Positions 31,417 to 44,853 of a stretch of DNA of 47,462 nt are shown in pieces. The stretch's first letter is position 1. Every line of letters starts with the position of its first letter. The stretch comes from Coxiella-like endosymbiont. Its GTDB lineage: Bacteria > Pseudomonadota > Gammaproteobacteria > Coxiellales > Coxiellaceae. The stretch is taken from NCBI RefSeq assembly GCF_002871095.1, contig NZ_NSHJ01000083.1:1-47462 (forward strand), in the 5' to 3' direction. The translations under genes and the position numbers were made by a program. The notes below the pieces were generated by a model, which saw nothing but the letters and a program-made list of their open reading frames with translations, searched no databases and was not told where the DNA came from.

Positions 31417-34400
31417 TTATTCGCATTTTTGTACTATTTTCGCTTTTTCAAATTGCAATGCTGCACTTAAAGCTTGTTCAGCTTCAGTGGCAGTGACACC
31501 ACCTTTTCTTTCTTTAGTTCTAGTTCTTTCTATTGCTTTTCTTTCTTTCTGGCGACGTTCTTGGTGGTAACTAAATCCAGTTCCAGCAGGAATTAAACGC
31601 CCAACAATTACGTTCTCTTTAAGACCTCTCAGATTATCGCGTTTGCCACTTACTGAAGCAGCCGTTAATACACGAGTGGTTTCTTGGAAAGATGCTGCTG
31701 AAATAAAAGATTCAGTAGCTAAAGAAGCTTTCGTGATTCCCAACAAAATGGGTTCTACTTTCGCCGTCCGGGCATCCTTTTGAATCATTTTTTCATTTTC
31801 CTCCCGTACACGAGGTCGTTCAACCTGCTCATCTTGGAGGAAGTCTGTTTCCCCTGGATCGATAATTTTAACCTTACGTAACATCTGACGGATAATCACT
31901 TCAATGTGTTTATCGTTAATTTTTACCCCTTGTAATCGATAAACTTCCTGTACTTCATTAACGATATAGTTCGCTAAAGCATTCACTCCCAACAAGCGTA
32001 AAATATCATGTGGATCTGAAGGGCCATCTGCAATCACTTCACCCTTTTTAACCATCTCCCCTTCAAAGACACTTACGTGACGCCATTTGGGCACCAGTTC
32101 CTCGTGAGTAGTACTGCCATCTGGGGCGGTAATAATTAAACGCCCTTTATCTTTAGTATCTTTACCAAAACTAACTACACCAGAAATTTCAGCTAAAATT
32201 GCAGCATCTTTAGGTCGACGAGCTTCAAAAAGATCAGCTACTCGTGGCAATCCCCCAGTGATATCTCGAGTTTTGGAAGTCTCTTGAGGAATACGCGCAA
32301 GGATATCTCCAATTTGGACTATGGAACCATCTTCTTTGGTAAGAATAGTCCCTTCTGGCAAGAAATAATGTGCCGAAACTTTACCCCCCGCCAAAAAGAG
32401 ATCGTTATCATTTTCATCTACTAGCTTAACCATGGGACGAAGCTCTTTACCCCCGGTAGTACGTTGCTTGGTAGAAGCCACTACGATACTACTAAGACCT
32501 GTCAATTCATCCGTTTGTTTATTCATGGTAACGCCATCCACTATATCAACGAACCGTAAAGTACCTGCTACTTCCGTGATAATAGGATGCGTATGAGGAT
32601 CCCATTGAGCTACGACTTGACCAGATTTTACAAAATCCTCATCACGTATACTAATCGTTGCACCATAAGGAACTTTGTAATGCTCACGCTCTCCACCTTG
32701 CATATCTTGTACGACTAATTCTCCGGAACGTGAAATCGCTACTAAATTGCCATTAGCTTGTTCCACCGTCTTTAAATTACGCATTTTAATTTTCCCAGCA
32801 GACTTTACTTCGATGCTATTAGCAGCCGTTGCTCGGGAAGCAGCTCCACCGATATGGAAGGTTCGCATAGTTAACTGAGTTCCTGGCTCACCAATTGATT
32901 GAGCAGCCACTACACCGATAGCTTCCCCCACATTTACAATTTGTCCACGAGCAAGATCACGTCCATAACACATCGAACAAATACCGTAAGCTGTTTCACA
33001 CGTAATTGCAGAACGCACTATAACCCGATCCACACTGTGTTCTTCCAGGATACCCACTAATTTCTCATCTAAAAGGGTACCCTCAGGCATTAACTCTTTT
33101 TTTGATTTAGGATCGTTAACGGATTTTGCTAAAACTCGTCCGAGAACACGTTCTCGGAGAGGCTCTACAACATCACCTCCTTGAATCTGAGGTATCATCT
33201 CAATGCCTTGATCAGTCCCACAATTGTATTCCGTAACAACCAAATCTTGTGCAACGTCAACCAGTCGTCGAGTCAAATATCCTGAATTTGCCGTCTTCAA
33301 AGCTGTATCGGCTAATCCCTTACGGGCACCATGGGTGGAAATAAAATACTGCAAAACATTTAACCCTTCACGGAAATTAGCTGTGATAGGAGTTTCGATA
33401 ATAGTACCATCAGGTCTAGCCATTAATCCCCGCATCCCCGCCAACTGACGAATTTGTGCTGCAGAACCTCGTGCACCAGAATCGGACATCATGTAAATAG
33501 AATTAAACGAGCTTTGTATTACTTCTTTGCCTTGGGCATCTTTTATTTTTTCCATAGCAATTTTTTCCATCATAGCTTTAGCAACTTGATCATTAGTTCG
33601 CGACCAAATATCAATCACTTTATTGCGATGCTCCCCGTAAGTCACTAACCCAGAAGCATATTGTTTTTGTATTTCTTGGACTTCTTCTTCAGCCCTAGAA
33701 ATGATGGCTTCTTTTTCACGAGGAACGACAAGATCATTCACACCAATCGAAATACCTGAATAAGTTGCGTAACGGAAGCCAATGTACATTAAATTATCTG
33801 CAAAAATAACGGTAGTTTTAAGTCCTAAATTACGATAACAAATATCCAATAATTTCGTCACGGCCTTTTTAGTCATTGGCTGATCAATTAACGTAAAAGG
33901 TAATCCTTTAGGAACAATTTGCCACAATAAAATCCGACCTACAGCAGTATTAATTAAGCGCTCGCTCTCTTCTATATTGCCTACTTCATCCAAAAGGTGC
34001 TCTTTAATCCGAACATCGACACGAGCATGTAAATCTACTTCTCTATTCTCATAAGCACGGATTACCTCGTCCACATCAGAAAACTTCATACCTTCGCCTT
34101 TCGCATTAACACAATCCCGAGTGATGTAGTAAAGACCCAACACCACATCATGCGTGGGAACAATAATTGGTTCACCGTTTGCAGGATGTAAAACATTGTT
34201 GGTAGACATCATTAATGAACGCGCTTCTAATTGAGCTTCTAAAGTAAGCGGTACATGCACAGCCATTTGGTCCCCGTCAAAGTCTGCATTATAAGCCGTA
34301 CAAACAAGAGGATGAAATTGAATTGCTTTCCCTTCCACCAATACCGGCTCAAACGCTTGTATACCTAAACGATGCAAGGTTGGTGCTCGGTTCAATAAAA

Positions 34401-35661
34401 TTGGATGTTCCCGGATAACCTCTTCAAGAATGTCCCAGACTTCAGGAACTTCACTTTCAACCATTTTTTTAGCAGCTTTAATAGTAGTAGCTAAACCTCG
34501 TCGCTGTAATTTACTAAAAATAAAGGGTTTAAATAATTCCAAAGCCATTTTCTTTGGCAAGCCGGCTTGATGAAGTTTCAATGTTGGACCTACTACGATA
34601 ACTGAACGACCTGAATAATCTACACGCTTACCGAGAAGATTTTGACGAAAACGTCCGGACTTACCCTTAATCATATCCGCTAGAGATTTCAAAGGACGAC
34701 GGTTAGATCCTACAATAGCTCGTCCACGACGACCATTGTCCAGAAAGGCGTCTACGGCTTCTTGAAGCATTCGTTTTTCATTACGCACAATGATATCAGG
34801 GGCATTGAGATCCAGTAAGCGTTTTAATCGGTTATTTCGATTAATCACTCGACGATAAAGGTCATTCAAATCAGAGGTAGCAAAACGCCCACCATCTAAC
34901 GGAACCAAGGGCCGCAAATCTGGAGGCAAAACAGGCAATACGTTTAATATCATCCACTCAGGCTTATTTCCCGACTCCAAAAATGCACTTAAGACTTTAA
35001 GACGTTTAGTAAGTTTTTTCATTTTTGTATCGGAAGTAGTGGTTAACATTTCAGCACGTAACTCTTCAATTTCTAGAGTAACATCAATATCACGCAATAA
35101 TCGCTGAATGGCTTCTGCACCCATAAGTGCCGTAAATTCGTCACCATATTCTTCTAAAGCATCAAGATAAGCTTCTTCCGAAAGCAATCGTCCCCGCTCT
35201 AATTCTGTCATTCCAGAATCTACGACGACGTATGCTTCAAAATACAGAATACGTTCAATATCACGTAGCGTCATATCAAGGAGCAAACCAATACGAGAAG
35301 GTAACGATTTGAGGTACCAAATATGGGCCACAGGTGAAGCAAGTTCGATGTGTCCCATTCGATCCCGCCGTACTTTAGCCAGAGTCACTTCCACTCCACA
35401 TTTTTCACAAATCACACCACGATGCTTGAGGCGTTTATACTTTCCGCATAAGCATTCATAGTCTTTAATAGGACCAAAAATTTTCGCACAAAACAAACCA
35501 TCACGTTCAGGTTTGAAAGTACGATAATTAATCGTTTCTGGTTTTTTTACTTCACCATACGACCACGAGCGAATTTCTTCTGGAGATGCCAGCTTGATGC
35601 GTAGTGCATCAAATTCAGATGTATATCTTTCATTTTTTAGCTGTTTTAATAAGTCTCTCAA
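31417..35661 (-). CDS. rpoC: RNA polymerase beta' subunit
   Basis: Catalytic subunit. 1414 residues (E. coli 1407). Zinc site 1: C70, C72, C85, C88. The active-site [15 protein letters not shown] is complete with its three Mg-binding aspartates, preceded by [14 protein letters not shown]. The trigger loop region with [16 protein letters not shown] is intact, as is zinc site 2 with [15 protein letters not shown]. Twenty-three bases after rpoB. No split or insertion. Confidence 0.99.
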   Translation of the reverse strand: MRDLLKQLKNERYTSEFDALRIKLASPEEIRSWSYGEVKKPETINYRTFKPERDGLFCAKIFGPIKDYECLCGKYKRLKHRGVICEKCGVEVTLAKVRRDRMGHIELASPVAHIWYLKSLPSRIGLLLDMTLRDIERILYFEAYVVVDSGMTELERGRLLSEEAYLDALEEYGDEFTALMGAEAIQRLLRDIDVTLEIEELRAEMLTTTSDTKMKKLTKRLKVLSAFLESGNKPEWMILNVLPVLPPDLRPLVPLDGGRFATSDLNDLYRRVINRNNRLKRLLDLNAPDIIVRNEKRMLQEAVDAFLDNGRRGRAIVGSNRRPLKSLADMIKGKSGRFRQNLLGKRVDYSGRSVIVVGPTLKLHQAGLPKKMALELFKPFIFSKLQRRGLATTIKAAKKMVESEVPEVWDILEEVIREHPILLNRAPTLHRLGIQAFEPVLVEGKAIQFHPLVCTAYNADFDGDQMAVHVPLTLEAQLEARSLMMSTNNVLHPANGEPIIVPTHDVVLGLYYITRDCVNAKGEGMKFSDVDEVIRAYENREVDLHARVDVRIKEHLLDEVGNIEESERLINTAVGRILLWQIVPKGLPFTLIDQPMTKKAVTKLLDICYRNLGLKTTVIFADNLMYIGFRYATYSGISIGVNDLVVPREKEAIISRAEEEVQEIQKQYASGLVTYGEHRNKVIDIWSRTNDQVAKAMMEKIAMEKIKDAQGKEVIQSSFNSIYMMSDSGARGSAAQIRQLAGMRGLMARPDGTIIETPITANFREGLNVLQYFISTHGARKGLADTALKTANSGYLTRRLVDVAQDLVVTEYNCGTDQGIEMIPQIQGGDVVEPLRERVLGRVLAKSVNDPKSKKELMPEGTLLDEKLVGILEEHSVDRVIVRSAITCETAYGICSMCYGRDLARGQIVNVGEAIGVVAAQSIGEPGTQLTMRTFHIGGAASRATAANSIEVKSAGKIKMRNLKTVEQANGNLVAISRSGELVVQDMQGGEREHYKVPYGATISIRDEDFVKSGQVVAQWDPHTHPIITEVAGTLRFVDIVDGVTMNKQTDELTGLSSIVVASTKQRTTGGKELRPMVKLVDENDNDLFLAGGKVSAHYFLPEGTILTKEDGSIVQIGDILARIPQETSKTRDITGGLPRVADLFEARRPKDAAILAEISGVVSFGKDTKDKGRLIITAPDGSTTHEELVPKWRHVSVFEGEMVKKGEVIADGPSDPHDILRLLGVNALANYIVNEVQEVYRLQGVKINDKHIEVIIRQMLRKVKIIDPGETDFLQDEQVERPRVREENEKMIQKDARTAKVEPILLGITKASLATESFISAASFQETTRVLTAASVSGKRDNLRGLKENVIVGRLIPAGTGFSYHQERRQKERKAIERTRTKERKGGVTATEAEQALSAALQFEKAKIVQKCE

Positions 35662-35684
35662 GACAGTTTTCCTCCCGATTAACG

Positions 35685-38600
35685 TTAATCATTTTCTAAA
35701 TTAATATCGATAGCTAACGAACGAATTTCTTTTATTAGAACATTAAAAGATTCTGGCATTCCAGCATCCATCCGGTGATCACCATCAACAATATTTTTAT
35801 ACATATGCGTGCGACCAGTAACATCATCGGACTTTACAGTTAACATTTCCTGTAAGGTATAAGCAGCTCCATAAGCTTCCAATGCCCAAACTTCCATTTC
35901 TCCAAATCTTTGTCCCCCAAATTGAGCTTTACCACCCAAGGGTTGCTGAGTTACCAGGCTATAAGAACCCGTAGAACGAGCATGCATCTTGTCATCTACT
36001 AGATGATTAAGCTTCAACATGTACATGTATCCTACAGTAACTGCCCGATCGAATCTTCTCCCGGTTCGCCCATCATACAAATAAGTTTGGCCTGAGGTAG
36101 GAAGACCCGCTATTTTTAATAAATGCTTTATTTCTTCTTCCGTAGCACCATCAAATACTGGTGACGATATGGGGACACCCTTACGTAGATTCTTAGCTAA
36201 AATCATAATTTCTTCATCATTTAAAACCTCTAAATTAAATTTCTGGGTCTTGCTTAAGTCATAAATCGGCTTGAGAGTTTTACGTAATTGTTTTGCATCA
36301 ACCCCTTGATCAATTAATTCACCAATTTTAATCCCTAAGCCTTTTGCCGCCCATCCCAAATGAGTTTCAAGTACTTGGACAATATTCATCCGGGAAGGAA
36401 CCCCTAAGGGATTCAGTACGATATCTGCAGGCGTACCATCTTCTAAATAAGGCATATCTTCGACTGGCACAATAGTAGAGATAACCCCTTTATTTCCATG
36501 ACGTCCTGCCATTTTATCGCCAGGTTGAATACGACGTTTAACTGCTAAGTAAACTTTCACTATCTTAATGATACCAGGTGCTAAATCGCCACCTTGAGTT
36601 AATTTCTGACGGAAGTCTTTGAGTTTTTCTTCACGTGCTTTATGAAGTTCCTCATAATGTTTATGAGTAGCTTCAAGACGTTTCATTGCATTCTCATCAT
36701 GTAATTGAATTTCAAACCACTTTTGCCGAGACAATTCAGCCAAATAAGATTTACTAATTTTTATGCCTTTCCCCAATTTCAGTGGACTACCATTATCAGC
36801 TATTTGATTGATAAGCAGCTTTTCTAAGTTTTCAAACAAAGCATCTTCACGTACTCGAAATTGATCATTTAAATCTTTTTCCACTTTTGTAAGCTCAGCT
36901 TTTTCAATATTTAAAGCACGTTCGTCTTTCTTCACCCCCTCACGAGTAAAAATACGAACGTCAATAACAGTACCCGTAATTCCAGGAGTGACTCGTAAAG
37001 AAGTATCTTTTACGTCTGATGCTTTTTCACCAAAAATAGCTCGCAGTAATTTTTCTTCCGGCGTAAGCTGGGTTTCACCTTTAGGAGTTACCTTCCCGAC
37101 TAGGATATCTCCTGGCCCCACTTCAGCTCCCATATACACAATTCCAGATTCATCCAATTTTGTTAACGCACTCTCTCCGATATTGGGAATATCCGACGTA
37201 ATTTCTTCTGGGCCTAATTTTGTATCACGAGCAATGCAGGTAAACTCTTGAATATGAATCGTTGTAAATCTATCTTCTTCTACTAATCGTTCGGAAATCA
37301 GAATCGAATCTTCAAAGTTATAACCGTTCCAAGGCATGAAAGCGACTAATAAATTTTGCCCCAATGCCAACTCACCAATATCTGTAGAAGGACCGTCAGC
37401 CAATACATCTCCTTTTTGCACACAATCACCAACTTCCACAATTGGGTGTTGATTAATACAGGTGTTTTGATTGGAGCGAGTAAATTTAGTCAAATTATAA
37501 ATATCAACTCCAATATCATCTTCATCTGCTTCCTCTAAATCTACCCGAACCACGATACGTGAAGCATCAACGGAATCTACAATACCACTGCGTTTAGCAA
37601 CTACCGTAACTCCAGAGTCTACGGCCACAGTACGTTCCATTCCAGTTCCTATCAATGGGGTTTCTGGTCGAATTGTAGGCACCGCTTGACGTTGCATGTT
37701 TGAACCCATCAATGCCCGATTAGCATCGTCATGTTCTAGAAAAGGAATCAAGGCAGCTGCGACAGAAACAATTTGCTGTGGTGAAACATCCACATAGTTC
37801 ACTTTATCCGGTGTTGTAAAAGTAAATTCCCCTTTATAACGGCATGAAATTAATTCATCTAGCATACGACCATATCCATCAACATTAGTATTTGCTTGTG
37901 CAATATAATAATCGCCTTCTTCAATAGCTGATAAATATTCCGTTTCATCAGTTACCACTCCGTCAATCACTCTTCGGTAAGGCGTTTCTAAAAAACCATG
38001 CTTATTTGCACGCGCAAATACTGCCAACGAATTAATTAAACCAATGTTAGGTCCTTCAGGAGTCTCAATAGGGCAGACTCGCCCATAATGGGTAGGGTGT
38101 ACATCTCGCACTTCGAAACCTGCTCGCTCCCGTGTTAATCCGCCAGCCCCTAAAGCAGATACTCGACGTTTATGGGTTATTTCAGATAACGGATTATTTT
38201 GATCCATAAATTGCGATAACTGGCTCGAACTAAAAAATTCCTTTATTGCCGCTGACACAGGCTTTGCATTTACCAAATCTTGGGGCATTAAATTCTCAAT
38301 ATCTGCTAAGCTCAATCTATCTTTTACGGCTCGCTCAACACGAATTAATCCCACACGAAATTGGTTTTCAGCCATTTCGCCTACACTTCGGATGCGTCGA
38401 TTTCCTAAATGGTCAATATCATCCACGTCTCCTTTACCATCTCGAATATCAACAAGAACACGTAACGCATCTACTACATCTTCTTTAAATAAAATACCTG
38501 ATCCCGTTAAATTTTTTCGTCCAACACGACGATTAAACTTCATTCGCCCCACAGTGGATAAATCATAACGCTCCGGTGAGAAAAATAAATTCTCAAATAA

Positions 38601-39809
38601 GTTTTCAGCAGCTTCTTTAGTGGGTGGTTCACCCGGGCGCATAATGCGATAAATTTCTACTAAAGCTTCTAATTGGTTATGAGTATTATCTAATCTTAAA
38701 GTATCAGAAATATAGGGTCCACATTCAATTTCATTGATATATAATGTATGCAACGAAAAAATATCTTGAGTTTGAAATTTCTTTAATAAATCGGCCGTAA
38801 TAACTTCGTTAGCTTGAGCAATAACTTCTCCTGTTTCTTTATTAATAACAGCTTTACCAATGACTTTGCCATATAAATATTCATCTGGAAGCTTAAGTTC
38901 ACTGATTCCAGCTTTTTCAATCAATCGAATATGCCGTGCGGAAATTCGACGATTAGCTTCAACAATTATTTTCCCCTTTTTATCTTCTATAGTAACTGCT
39001 GCTAATTCACCACGCAATCGCTCTGGTATTAATTCTAAAGTGACATTTTCTTTATTAAGACGAAAAATATTTGTTTTATAAAACATATTAAGGATTTGTT
39101 CGGTATCATAACCCAACGCTCTTAAAACCACTGTTGCTGGTAATTTACGTCGTCGATCAATTCGCACAAATAAACAATCTTTGGGATCAAACTCAAAATC
39201 TAACCACGAACCGCGATAAGGAATAATACGAGCTGAATATAATAATTTTCTAGAAGAATGCGTCTTACCTTTATCATGCTCAAAGAAAATTCCAGGAGAT
39301 CGATGTAATTGAGATACAACTACTCGTTCAGTTCCGTTAATTATAAAACTCCCTGTTTCTGTCATTAATGGAATTTCACCTATATAAACTTCTTGTTTTT
39401 TAATATCCTTAATAGCTTTTTTACCTGTAGGTGTATCCTTGTCATAAATGACTAACCGCATACTCACTTTCAAAGGAGTAGCATAAGTTAAACCTCGTAA
39501 CTTACATTCTTCTACATCAAAGATGGGTTCTTCACCTAAACTGTAACCCACATATTCTAATTCCGCATGACCAGAATAACTAGAAATAGGGAACACTGAC
39601 TTAAAGGCAGCATGTAAACCTATATCTTGCCTGTGTTCGAGCGCTAGATCCTTTTGCAAGAAAGCACGATAAGATTCTATTTGAGTTTCTAATAAATAAG
39701 GGGTTTTTAATACCTCAACTTCACGCTTTCCTAGATTGACGCGTGCACGTTTTTTTTCAGCATAAGAAATCTTGGCTGAATTCCTGCTTCTAACATTTGC
39801 TTGCGCCAT
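35685..39809 (-). CDS. rpoB: RNA polymerase beta subunit
   Basis: Forms the catalytic cleft with beta'. 1374 residues from the ATG at 39809 (E. coli 1342); the extra length is spread over the sequence. The rifampicin region reads [20 protein letters not shown] and then [17 protein letters not shown], so the key D, H and S contacts are wild type, with an alanine where E. coli has P535. [10 protein letters not shown] and the C-terminal [20 protein letters not shown] are intact. A GTG three codons upstream is in frame, but GAGGTG sits eight bases before the ATG. Confidence 0.98.
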   Translation of the reverse strand: MAQANVRSRNSAKISYAEKKRARVNLGKREVEVLKTPYLLETQIESYRAFLQKDLALEHRQDIGLHAAFKSVFPISSYSGHAELEYVGYSLGEEPIFDVEECKLRGLTYATPLKVSMRLVIYDKDTPTGKKAIKDIKKQEVYIGEIPLMTETGSFIINGTERVVVSQLHRSPGIFFEHDKGKTHSSRKLLYSARIIPYRGSWLDFEFDPKDCLFVRIDRRRKLPATVVLRALGYDTEQILNMFYKTNIFRLNKENVTLELIPERLRGELAAVTIEDKKGKIIVEANRRISARHIRLIEKAGISELKLPDEYLYGKVIGKAVINKETGEVIAQANEVITADLLKKFQTQDIFSLHTLYINEIECGPYISDTLRLDNTHNQLEALVEIYRIMRPGEPPTKEAAENLFENLFFSPERYDLSTVGRMKFNRRVGRKNLTGSGILFKEDVVDALRVLVDIRDGKGDVDDIDHLGNRRIRSVGEMAENQFRVGLIRVERAVKDRLSLADIENLMPQDLVNAKPVSAAIKEFFSSSQLSQFMDQNNPLSEITHKRRVSALGAGGLTRERAGFEVRDVHPTHYGRVCPIETPEGPNIGLINSLAVFARANKHGFLETPYRRVIDGVVTDETEYLSAIEEGDYYIAQANTNVDGYGRMLDELISCRYKGEFTFTTPDKVNYVDVSPQQIVSVAAALIPFLEHDDANRALMGSNMQRQAVPTIRPETPLIGTGMERTVAVDSGVTVVAKRSGIVDSVDASRIVVRVDLEEADEDDIGVDIYNLTKFTRSNQNTCINQHPIVEVGDCVQKGDVLADGPSTDIGELALGQNLLVAFMPWNGYNFEDSILISERLVEEDRFTTIHIQEFTCIARDTKLGPEEITSDIPNIGESALTKLDESGIVYMGAEVGPGDILVGKVTPKGETQLTPEEKLLRAIFGEKASDVKDTSLRVTPGITGTVIDVRIFTREGVKKDERALNIEKAELTKVEKDLNDQFRVREDALFENLEKLLINQIADNGSPLKLGKGIKISKSYLAELSRQKWFEIQLHDENAMKRLEATHKHYEELHKAREEKLKDFRQKLTQGGDLAPGIIKIVKVYLAVKRRIQPGDKMAGRHGNKGVISTIVPVEDMPYLEDGTPADIVLNPLGVPSRMNIVQVLETHLGWAAKGLGIKIGELIDQGVDAKQLRKTLKPIYDLSKTQKFNLEVLNDEEIMILAKNLRKGVPISSPVFDGATEEEIKHLLKIAGLPTSGQTYLYDGRTGRRFDRAVTVGYMYMLKLNHLVDDKMHARSTGSYSLVTQQPLGGKAQFGGQRFGEMEVWALEAYGAAYTLQEMLTVKSDDVTGRTHMYKNIVDGDHRMDAGMPESFNVLIKEIRSLAIDINLEND

Positions 39810-39864
39810 GAAACACACCTCATTTTAAATCAGTAAAATATGTTGTTACTAGTCTATATGTCAA

Positions 39865-39880
39865 TCTCGTCTCGACGAGA
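39865..39880. other. Hairpin in the rplL-rpoB spacer
   Basis: TCTCGT (39865-39870) pairs with ACGAGA (39875-39880) around CTCG in the 170-base gap between rplL and rpoB. In E. coli this spacer holds an attenuator and an RNase III site that set the ratio of ribosomal protein to polymerase expression; this stem is a candidate equivalent. No T tract follows. Confidence 0.45.
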
Positions 39881-39979
39881 CTCAAATTTTCTAAAACAAA
39901 GAACATTCCCATTCTCTGAATTATTGCTTTCGCAAAGATAGCATAAACGGGATACTTTAGATTAGTGCCTACTAGACTA

Positions 39980-40369
39980 TTACTCAAGTTCGACTTTAGC
40001 ACCTGCCTCTTCAAGTTCTTTCTTAATTTTTGCAGCTTCTTCCTTGTTAACACCCTCCTTAACAACACTTGGGACAGATTCAACAAGATCCTTAGCTTCT
40101 TTTAAACCTAATCCGGTGATACTACGGATCGTTTTAATAACACTAATTTTGTTATCACCAAAGCTAATCATTTTTACATTAAATTCAGTTTTTTCTTGTA
40201 CCGCAGTCGCCAATTCACCTCCTCCAGCTAGCATAGGCCCTGCAAAAGCTCCTGTCGCTTCAGCTGAAACACCAAATTTTTCTTCCATCATTTTTACTAA
40301 ATCGACTACGTCCATGACACTCATCTTGGACACTGCTTCTAAAATATCTTCTTTTGTTATTTGAGCCAT
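39980..40369 (-). CDS. rplL: 50S ribosomal protein L7/L12
   Basis: Stalk protein that recruits translation GTPases. 129 residues (E. coli 121). N-terminal dimerisation helix [20 protein letters not shown], a flexible alanine/glycine hinge (about 38-53), and the C-terminal factor-binding domain with [28 protein letters not shown] and the terminal GAKVELE. It lies 51 bases after rplJ. Confidence 0.98.
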   Translation of the reverse strand: MAQITKEDILEAVSKMSVMDVVDLVKMMEEKFGVSAEATGAFAGPMLAGGGELATAVQEKTEFNVKMISFGDNKISVIKTIRSITGLGLKEAKDLVESVPSVVKEGVNKEEAAKIKKELEEAGAKVELE

Positions 40370-40420
40370 TGTCTTTTACTCCAAAAGATTAAATAAATAT
40401 AAGATTAAATAAATTCAAAA

Positions 40421-40948
40421 TTATGCCGCTTTCTTTTGATCTTGAAGTGCAGCTACTACGCGAATGAGCTGGACAATAGGCTCATTAAGCGTACTAACAA
40501 ATTTAGTCACTGGGGCTAACAAAACAACCACCAACTGACTGAAACTCCCTTCGCGTGAAGGGAGTTGGGCAACCGCTTGTAATTTATCTGCCGGTAGTAA
40601 CTCTCTCTCCAATACCAAGGCTTTTACTTCTAGTTGCTCGTTTTCCTTAACAAATTTTTCAATTAAACGAGCAGCAGCGCCTGGTTCCTCTTGTGAAAAA
40701 AACAACACAATAGGTCCAGTCAACACTTTATCAAGACAAGCATATGGCGTCTCTTTAAATGCACGACGTGCAAGAGTGTTACGGTATACTCGCATAATTA
40801 CCCCAGCATTACGAGCTATTTTGCGTAACTGTGACATTTGCAAGACGGTTAGTCCACGATAATCTGCAGCTACTGCTGAAATTGCTTTCTGGGCGATGTT
40901 TGATAATTCTACAACAATTGCTTTTTTTTGTTCGAGGTTTAAAGCCAC
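40421..40948 (-). CDS. rplJ: 50S ribosomal protein L10
   Basis: Stalk base that anchors L7/L12 dimers; in E. coli the L10-L7/L12 complex represses its own mRNA leader. 175 residues (E. coli 165). LNLEQKKAIVVELS, ADYRGLTVLQMSQLRK and the helical tail for L12 binding are seen. The start codon is GTG at 40948 with GGAG eight bases upstream; no ATG fits. Confidence 0.96.
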   Translation of the reverse strand: MALNLEQKKAIVVELSNIAQKAISAVAADYRGLTVLQMSQLRKIARNAGVIMRVYRNTLARRAFKETPYACLDKVLTGPIVLFFSQEEPGAAARLIEKFVKENEQLEVKALVLERELLPADKLQAVAQLPSREGSFSQLVVVLLAPVTKFVSTLNEPIVQLIRVVAALQDQKKAA

Positions 40949-41212
40949 TATTTTCTCCAGTTTTTTTAAATTTAAGAAATAACTTTGTGCTATTTCTATG
41001 AGCTTTTCCTATTTCCATAGCTTTTTTTCTTTTAATGATAACCTTTAAGGCAACTACCATCTGGCCAAGTCACTTAAAAACACTTATTTTAAAACATTTA
41101 TATACACCAACGGTTTTTAAGGGTTGGCCTTCAAATAACATAAGGACTACCACAAAATCAGTTATTTTCCCCATTTAAGATTTCCTCTGAAACATAGAAA
41201 ATTCCTTTCGTT

Positions 41213-41235
41213 TTTTTCGCTGATAGAGCGAAAAA
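41213..41235. other. Strong hairpin in the rplJ leader
   Basis: TTTTTCGCT (41213-41221) and AGCGAAAAA (41227-41235) form a perfect 9-bp stem with a 5-base loop, just after the rplA stop in the 298-base rplA-rplJ spacer. On the minus strand it is followed by A-rich rather than T-rich sequence, so it is not a simple terminator. It may be part of the leader bound by L10, or a processing site. The spacer holds no gene. Confidence 0.55.
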
Positions 41236-41246
41236 GACCAGGGGAT

Positions 41247-41939
41247 TTATTTTATTGTGGTTCGATCTACAACCACACCCGGCCCCATCGTGCTTGATAG
41301 GGTTAATTTCTTTAAATAGGTTCCTTTAGCAGCGGTGGGTTTGACTCTCTGAACATCTGCTAACAAGGCTAATAAATTTTCTTGTAACGCTTTTTCTGCA
41401 AAATCCACCTTTCCGATCGTACAGTGAATAATAGCATTTTTATCAGTACGATAACGAACTTGTCCACGTTTGGCGTTTTTAACCGCTGTAATCACGTCAG
41501 TAGTTACAGTCCCATCTTTAGGATTAGGCATTAAACCACGAGGACCTAAAACTTGACCCAATTTTCCAACTACATGCATTGTTTCTGGAATAGCAATTAC
41601 TATATCAAAATCAATATTTCCAGATTGAATTTGTTCAGCTAAATCATCCATACCCACAATATCAGCACCTGCTTTTTTAGCTGTATCCGCCTGATCACCT
41701 TGGGCAAAAACAGCGACTCTTACATTTCGGCCACTTCCATGAGGTAGTATAGTAGCTCCCCGCACTGCTTGATCCAATTTATGGGAATCAACACCGAGAT
41801 TAATAGCGACATCAACACTTTCTTTAAATTTGGCGCTTGCACAAGCTTTAACTAATTTTAAAGCTTCTGTTAGAGAATAAAGCTTTTTAGATTGGAGTTT
41901 AACTGACAGTAATTTTTGTCTTTTTGTGCGCTTTGGCAT
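41247..41939 (-). CDS. rplA: 50S ribosomal protein L1
   Basis: L1-stalk protein moving the E-site tRNA; in E. coli it represses the L11 operon. 230 residues (E. coli 234). [56 protein letters not shown] and the C-terminal [13 protein letters not shown] are diagnostic. Its ATG overlaps the rplK stop by one base (TAATG). Confidence 0.98.
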   Translation of the reverse strand: MPKRTKRQKLLSVKLQSKKLYSLTEALKLVKACASAKFKESVDVAINLGVDSHKLDQAVRGATILPHGSGRNVRVAVFAQGDQADTAKKAGADIVGMDDLAEQIQSGNIDFDIVIAIPETMHVVGKLGQVLGPRGLMPNPKDGTVTTDVITAVKNAKRGQVRYRTDKNAIIHCTIGKVDFAEKALQENLLALLADVQRVKPTAAKGTYLKKLTLSSTMGPGVVVDRTTIK

Positions 41940-42376
41940 TATTTTGTTTCCTCTACATCAAGACCCATACTACGAGCAGTTCCGGCAATGCTACGGACAG
42001 CAGCCTCAAGATCTGCTGCAGTGAGATCCACTGCCTTTATTTTAGCAATTTCTTCTAATTGCGCACGTGTTACTTTTCCAACTTTTTCTATATTAGGACG
42101 AGCACTTCCGGTTTTTCCTTTTAACACAAGTTTTTTCAGTAAGACAGAAGCTGGCGGTGTTTTAGTAACGAAGGAAAAACTGCGATCAGCATATACTGTA
42201 ATGTTCACAGGAACAGGTAATCCCTTTTCGATATTTTGTGTTGCCACATTAAATGCTTTACAGAACTCCATGATATTGAGGCCATGTTGGCCTAACGCAG
42301 GTCCAACCGGAGGACTAGGATTTGCTTCGCCTGCTTTAACTTGCAAACGAATGTAACCACTTACCTTCTTCACCAT
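41939..42376 (-). CDS. rplK: 50S ribosomal protein L11
   Basis: GTPase-associated-centre protein, target of thiostrepton and needed for RelA sensing. 145 residues (E. coli 142). [22 protein letters not shown]-type start (proline-rich), [13 protein letters not shown] and the C-terminal [11 protein letters not shown] are present. It lies 88 bases after nusG, a gap with AT-rich -10-like hexamers but no convincing promoter. Confidence 0.98.
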   Translation of the reverse strand: MVKKVSGYIRLQVKAGEANPSPPVGPALGQHGLNIMEFCKAFNVATQNIEKGLPVPVNITVYADRSFSFVTKTPPASVLLKKLVLKGKTGSARPNIEKVGKVTRAQLEEIAKIKAVDLTAADLEAAVRSIAGTARSMGLDVEETK

Positions 42377-42464
42377 AATTTTCTCCCAGATACTACAAGC
42401 ACTTTTTTAACTTTTTAATTAACGGTTCATTAATTATAAAATTATATTATTTTGCACTATGCTT

Positions 42465-43004
42465 TTAACTTTTCTCTACTTGCCCAAACTCTAATTCCAC
42501 TGGGGTAGAACGTCCAAAAATACTCACTGAGACTCGCAGACGGCTTTTTTCGTAACTAACATCCTCTACTACTCCATTAAAATCCGCAAAAGGTCCTTCG
42601 ATAACTCTTACTACTTCACCGGGTTCAAAGAGGACTTTTGGTTTAGGCTTGTTTTCGCCCTCTTCAACACGTTGTAAAATTTTTGCTGCTTCCTCGTCGC
42701 TAATGGGCGCCGGCCGTTCGGTTCCAATAAAACGCAATATCTTGGGAACGTTTCGAACCAAAAGTAACGTTTGATCATTCATCACCATATGTATTAAAAC
42801 ATAACCCGGAAAAAACTTACGTTGGCTTTTACGCTTACGACCCGCTCGCATTTCCACTACTTCTTCAGTGGGTACAATAATATCACTAAAATAATCTTCT
42901 AAACCTTCTCTTCGTATATATTCGTTTAACATCTTAACAACATAATTCTCATGACCCGAATAAGTATGAAGAATATACCAACGTTTTTTTTCTTCAGTCA
43001 TCAA
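42465..43004 (-). CDS. nusG: Transcription factor NusG
   Basis: Binds RNA polymerase as processivity factor and links it to Rho or to S10. 179 residues (E. coli 181). The NGN domain has [18 protein letters not shown] and [16 protein letters not shown]; the C-terminal KOW domain reads [19 protein letters not shown] and ends [11 protein letters not shown]. It begins right after the secE stop, so the two are co-transcribed. Confidence 0.98.
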   Translation of the reverse strand: MMTEEKKRWYILHTYSGHENYVVKMLNEYIRREGLEDYFSDIIVPTEEVVEMRAGRKRKSQRKFFPGYVLIHMVMNDQTLLLVRNVPKILRFIGTERPAPISDEEAAKILQRVEEGENKPKPKVLFEPGEVVRVIEGPFADFNGVVEDVSYEKSRLRVSVSIFGRSTPVELEFGQVEKS

Positions 43005-43388
43005 TTATCCTCTTTTTCCAGTCATCCAAGCGACAGCCCAAATAAAAAAACTATCAAGACCCCATAGAATAAGTGCTGTCATTATCACCATAAGCACAAC
43101 TACTAAAGTGGTCTGAACAGTTTCTTGACGGGTTGGCCAAATAACTTTACGCAGCTCTGTACGGGAGCTCTTTATAAAGCTCCAAGCTTTTCGACCTTTT
43201 TGAGTTTGGGCAGCAATTATCAGTGCTAAAATAGCAAGAACAATTCCAACAGCGGCACGAATCGTCACGATAACCTGACTATAATAAAAATTAGCTACCA
43301 TACCTCCTACAAGCAGAAAAATAATTAGCAGCCATTTTAAAAGCTCAAAGCGCGACTTGGTATTTTGTAACATATTTTGTTGAACCAT
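43005..43388 (-). CDS. secE: Preprotein translocase subunit SecE
   Basis: Clamp subunit of the SecYEG channel. 127 residues, the three-helix enterobacterial type (E. coli 127): hydrophobic segments at about 19-37, 42-61 and 95-118, with the amphipathic SFIKSSRTELRKVIWPTRQE containing the conserved WP motif between the second and third. It abuts nusG, and tRNA-Trp lies 51 bases upstream. Confidence 0.96.
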   Translation of the reverse strand: MVQQNMLQNTKSRFELLKWLLIIFLLVGGMVANFYYSQVIVTIRAAVGIVLAILALIIAAQTQKGRKAWSFIKSSRTELRKVIWPTRQETVQTTLVVVLMVIMTALILWGLDSFFIWAVAWMTGKRG

Positions 43389-43439
43389 TATTTAGTATTT
43401 TTATCTTGTTATTTTTAAAAGATGTATTTTAGGTTATTT

Positions 43440-43515
<76 letters not shown>

Positions 43516-43594
43516 TTCTTTCCTATAATCAATCTCAATTAATCAATCTCAATAATTTTTAAACATAATTCTTAAACTTTCTTTATTTTAAAAA

Positions 43595-44788
43595 TTACTC
43601 AATAATTTTTGTTACAACACCAGCTCCAACAGTACGTCCACCTTCCCGAACCGCAAATCGTAATCCTTCATTCATCGCCACCGGTGCGATTAATTTCACT
43701 GTCAACTTTACATTGTCTCCCGGCATCACCATCTCCACGTTTTCCGGTAAATTCAATACCTCGCCCGTCACGTCCGTCGTGCGAAAATAAAATTGAGGTC
43801 GATACCCTTTCAAAAAGGGTGTATGACGACCTCCCTCTTCTTTCAACAATACATAAATCTCTGCCTCAAACCTCGTATGAGGTGTAATTGTCCCAGGCTG
43901 CGCCAATATCTGTCCTCGCTCGACTTCTTCTCGTTTCGTCCCTCTCAATAAAACACCAACATTATCTCCCGCTTGTCCCTCATCCAATAACTTACGAAAC
44001 ATCTCCACACCGGTACACGTCGTCTTCATCGTCGCATTGATCCCCACAATCTCAATCTCATCTCCGACCTTCACAATCCCTCGTTCAATTCGTCCCGTCA
44101 CCACTGTCCCACGACCCGATATTGAAAATACGTCTTCAATCGGCATCAGAAAGGGCTTCTCTTTCTCTCGTTGCGGATCCTCAAAATATACGTCCATTGT
44201 CTCTACTAACTTCAATATCATTGGAATCCCTAATTCTGCAGCATCTCCTTCCAACGCTTTAAGCGCAGAACCCACTACAATTGGTGTCTGATCGCCTGGA
44301 AAATCATAACTCGTCAATAAATCCCTTACTTCCATCTCTACTAATTCCAATAACTCTTTGTCATCTACCATATCCGCTTTATTCAAAAAAACTACGATCG
44401 CCGGAACCCCCACCTGTTTCGCTAGTAGAATATGTTCTCGCGTCTGCGGCATCGGACCATCCGCCGCACTTACTACTAATATCGCTCCATCCATCTGCGC
44501 TGCTCCCGTGATCATATTTTTTACATAATCCGCATGCCCTGGGCAATCTACGTGAGCATAATGACGCTTATCACTTTGATACTCCACATGAGAGGTCGCT
44601 ATCGTGATCCCTCGTGCACGCTCTTCCGGTGCATTGTCAATCTGATCAAAGGCGCGCGCTTCCCCTCCAAACTTATCTGATAAGACCTTCGTCAACGCCG
44701 CCGTCAACGTCGTCTTACCATGGTCCACGTGGCCTATCGTCCCTACATTTAAATGCGGCTTCTCTCTTATAAATTTTTCCTTAGACAT
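43595..44788 (-). CDS. tuf: Elongation factor Tu, copy 2 (tRNA-linked)
   Basis: Second EF-Tu gene. 397 residues from the ATG at 44788, with GGAG eight to twelve bases upstream; longer readings of the frame run back through tRNA genes and are artefacts. All GTPase motifs are intact. It differs from copy 1 at about 21 positions, for example 44 (A for V), the segment [13 protein letters not shown], and the last residue E for K. In E. coli the two copies are almost identical. The position after tyr-gly-thr tRNAs corresponds to E. coli tufB. Confidence 0.98.
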   Translation of the reverse strand: MSKEKFIREKPHLNVGTIGHVDHGKTTLTAALTKVLSDKFGGEARAFDQIDNAPEERARGITIATSHVEYQSDKRHYAHVDCPGHADYVKNMITGAAQMDGAILVVSAADGPMPQTREHILLAKQVGVPAIVVFLNKADMVDDKELLELVEMEVRDLLTSYDFPGDQTPIVVGSALKALEGDAAELGIPMILKLVETMDVYFEDPQREKEKPFLMPIEDVFSISGRGTVVTGRIERGIVKVGDEIEIVGINATMKTTCTGVEMFRKLLDEGQAGDNVGVLLRGTKREEVERGQILAQPGTITPHTRFEAEIYVLLKEEGGRHTPFLKGYRPQFYFRTTDVTGEVLNLPENVEMVMPGDNVKLTVKLIAPVAMNEGLRFAVREGGRTVGAGVVTKIIE

Positions 44789-44853
44789 AAAATAACTCCC
44801 AAAATACCTTGAAATTTTTAATATCTTAAAATTATTTAAGACATTTAATCTGA

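Noticed and set aside
39810-39818. Upstream GTG start of rpoB
   Set aside because: The ATG at 39809 is better spaced from GAGGTG.
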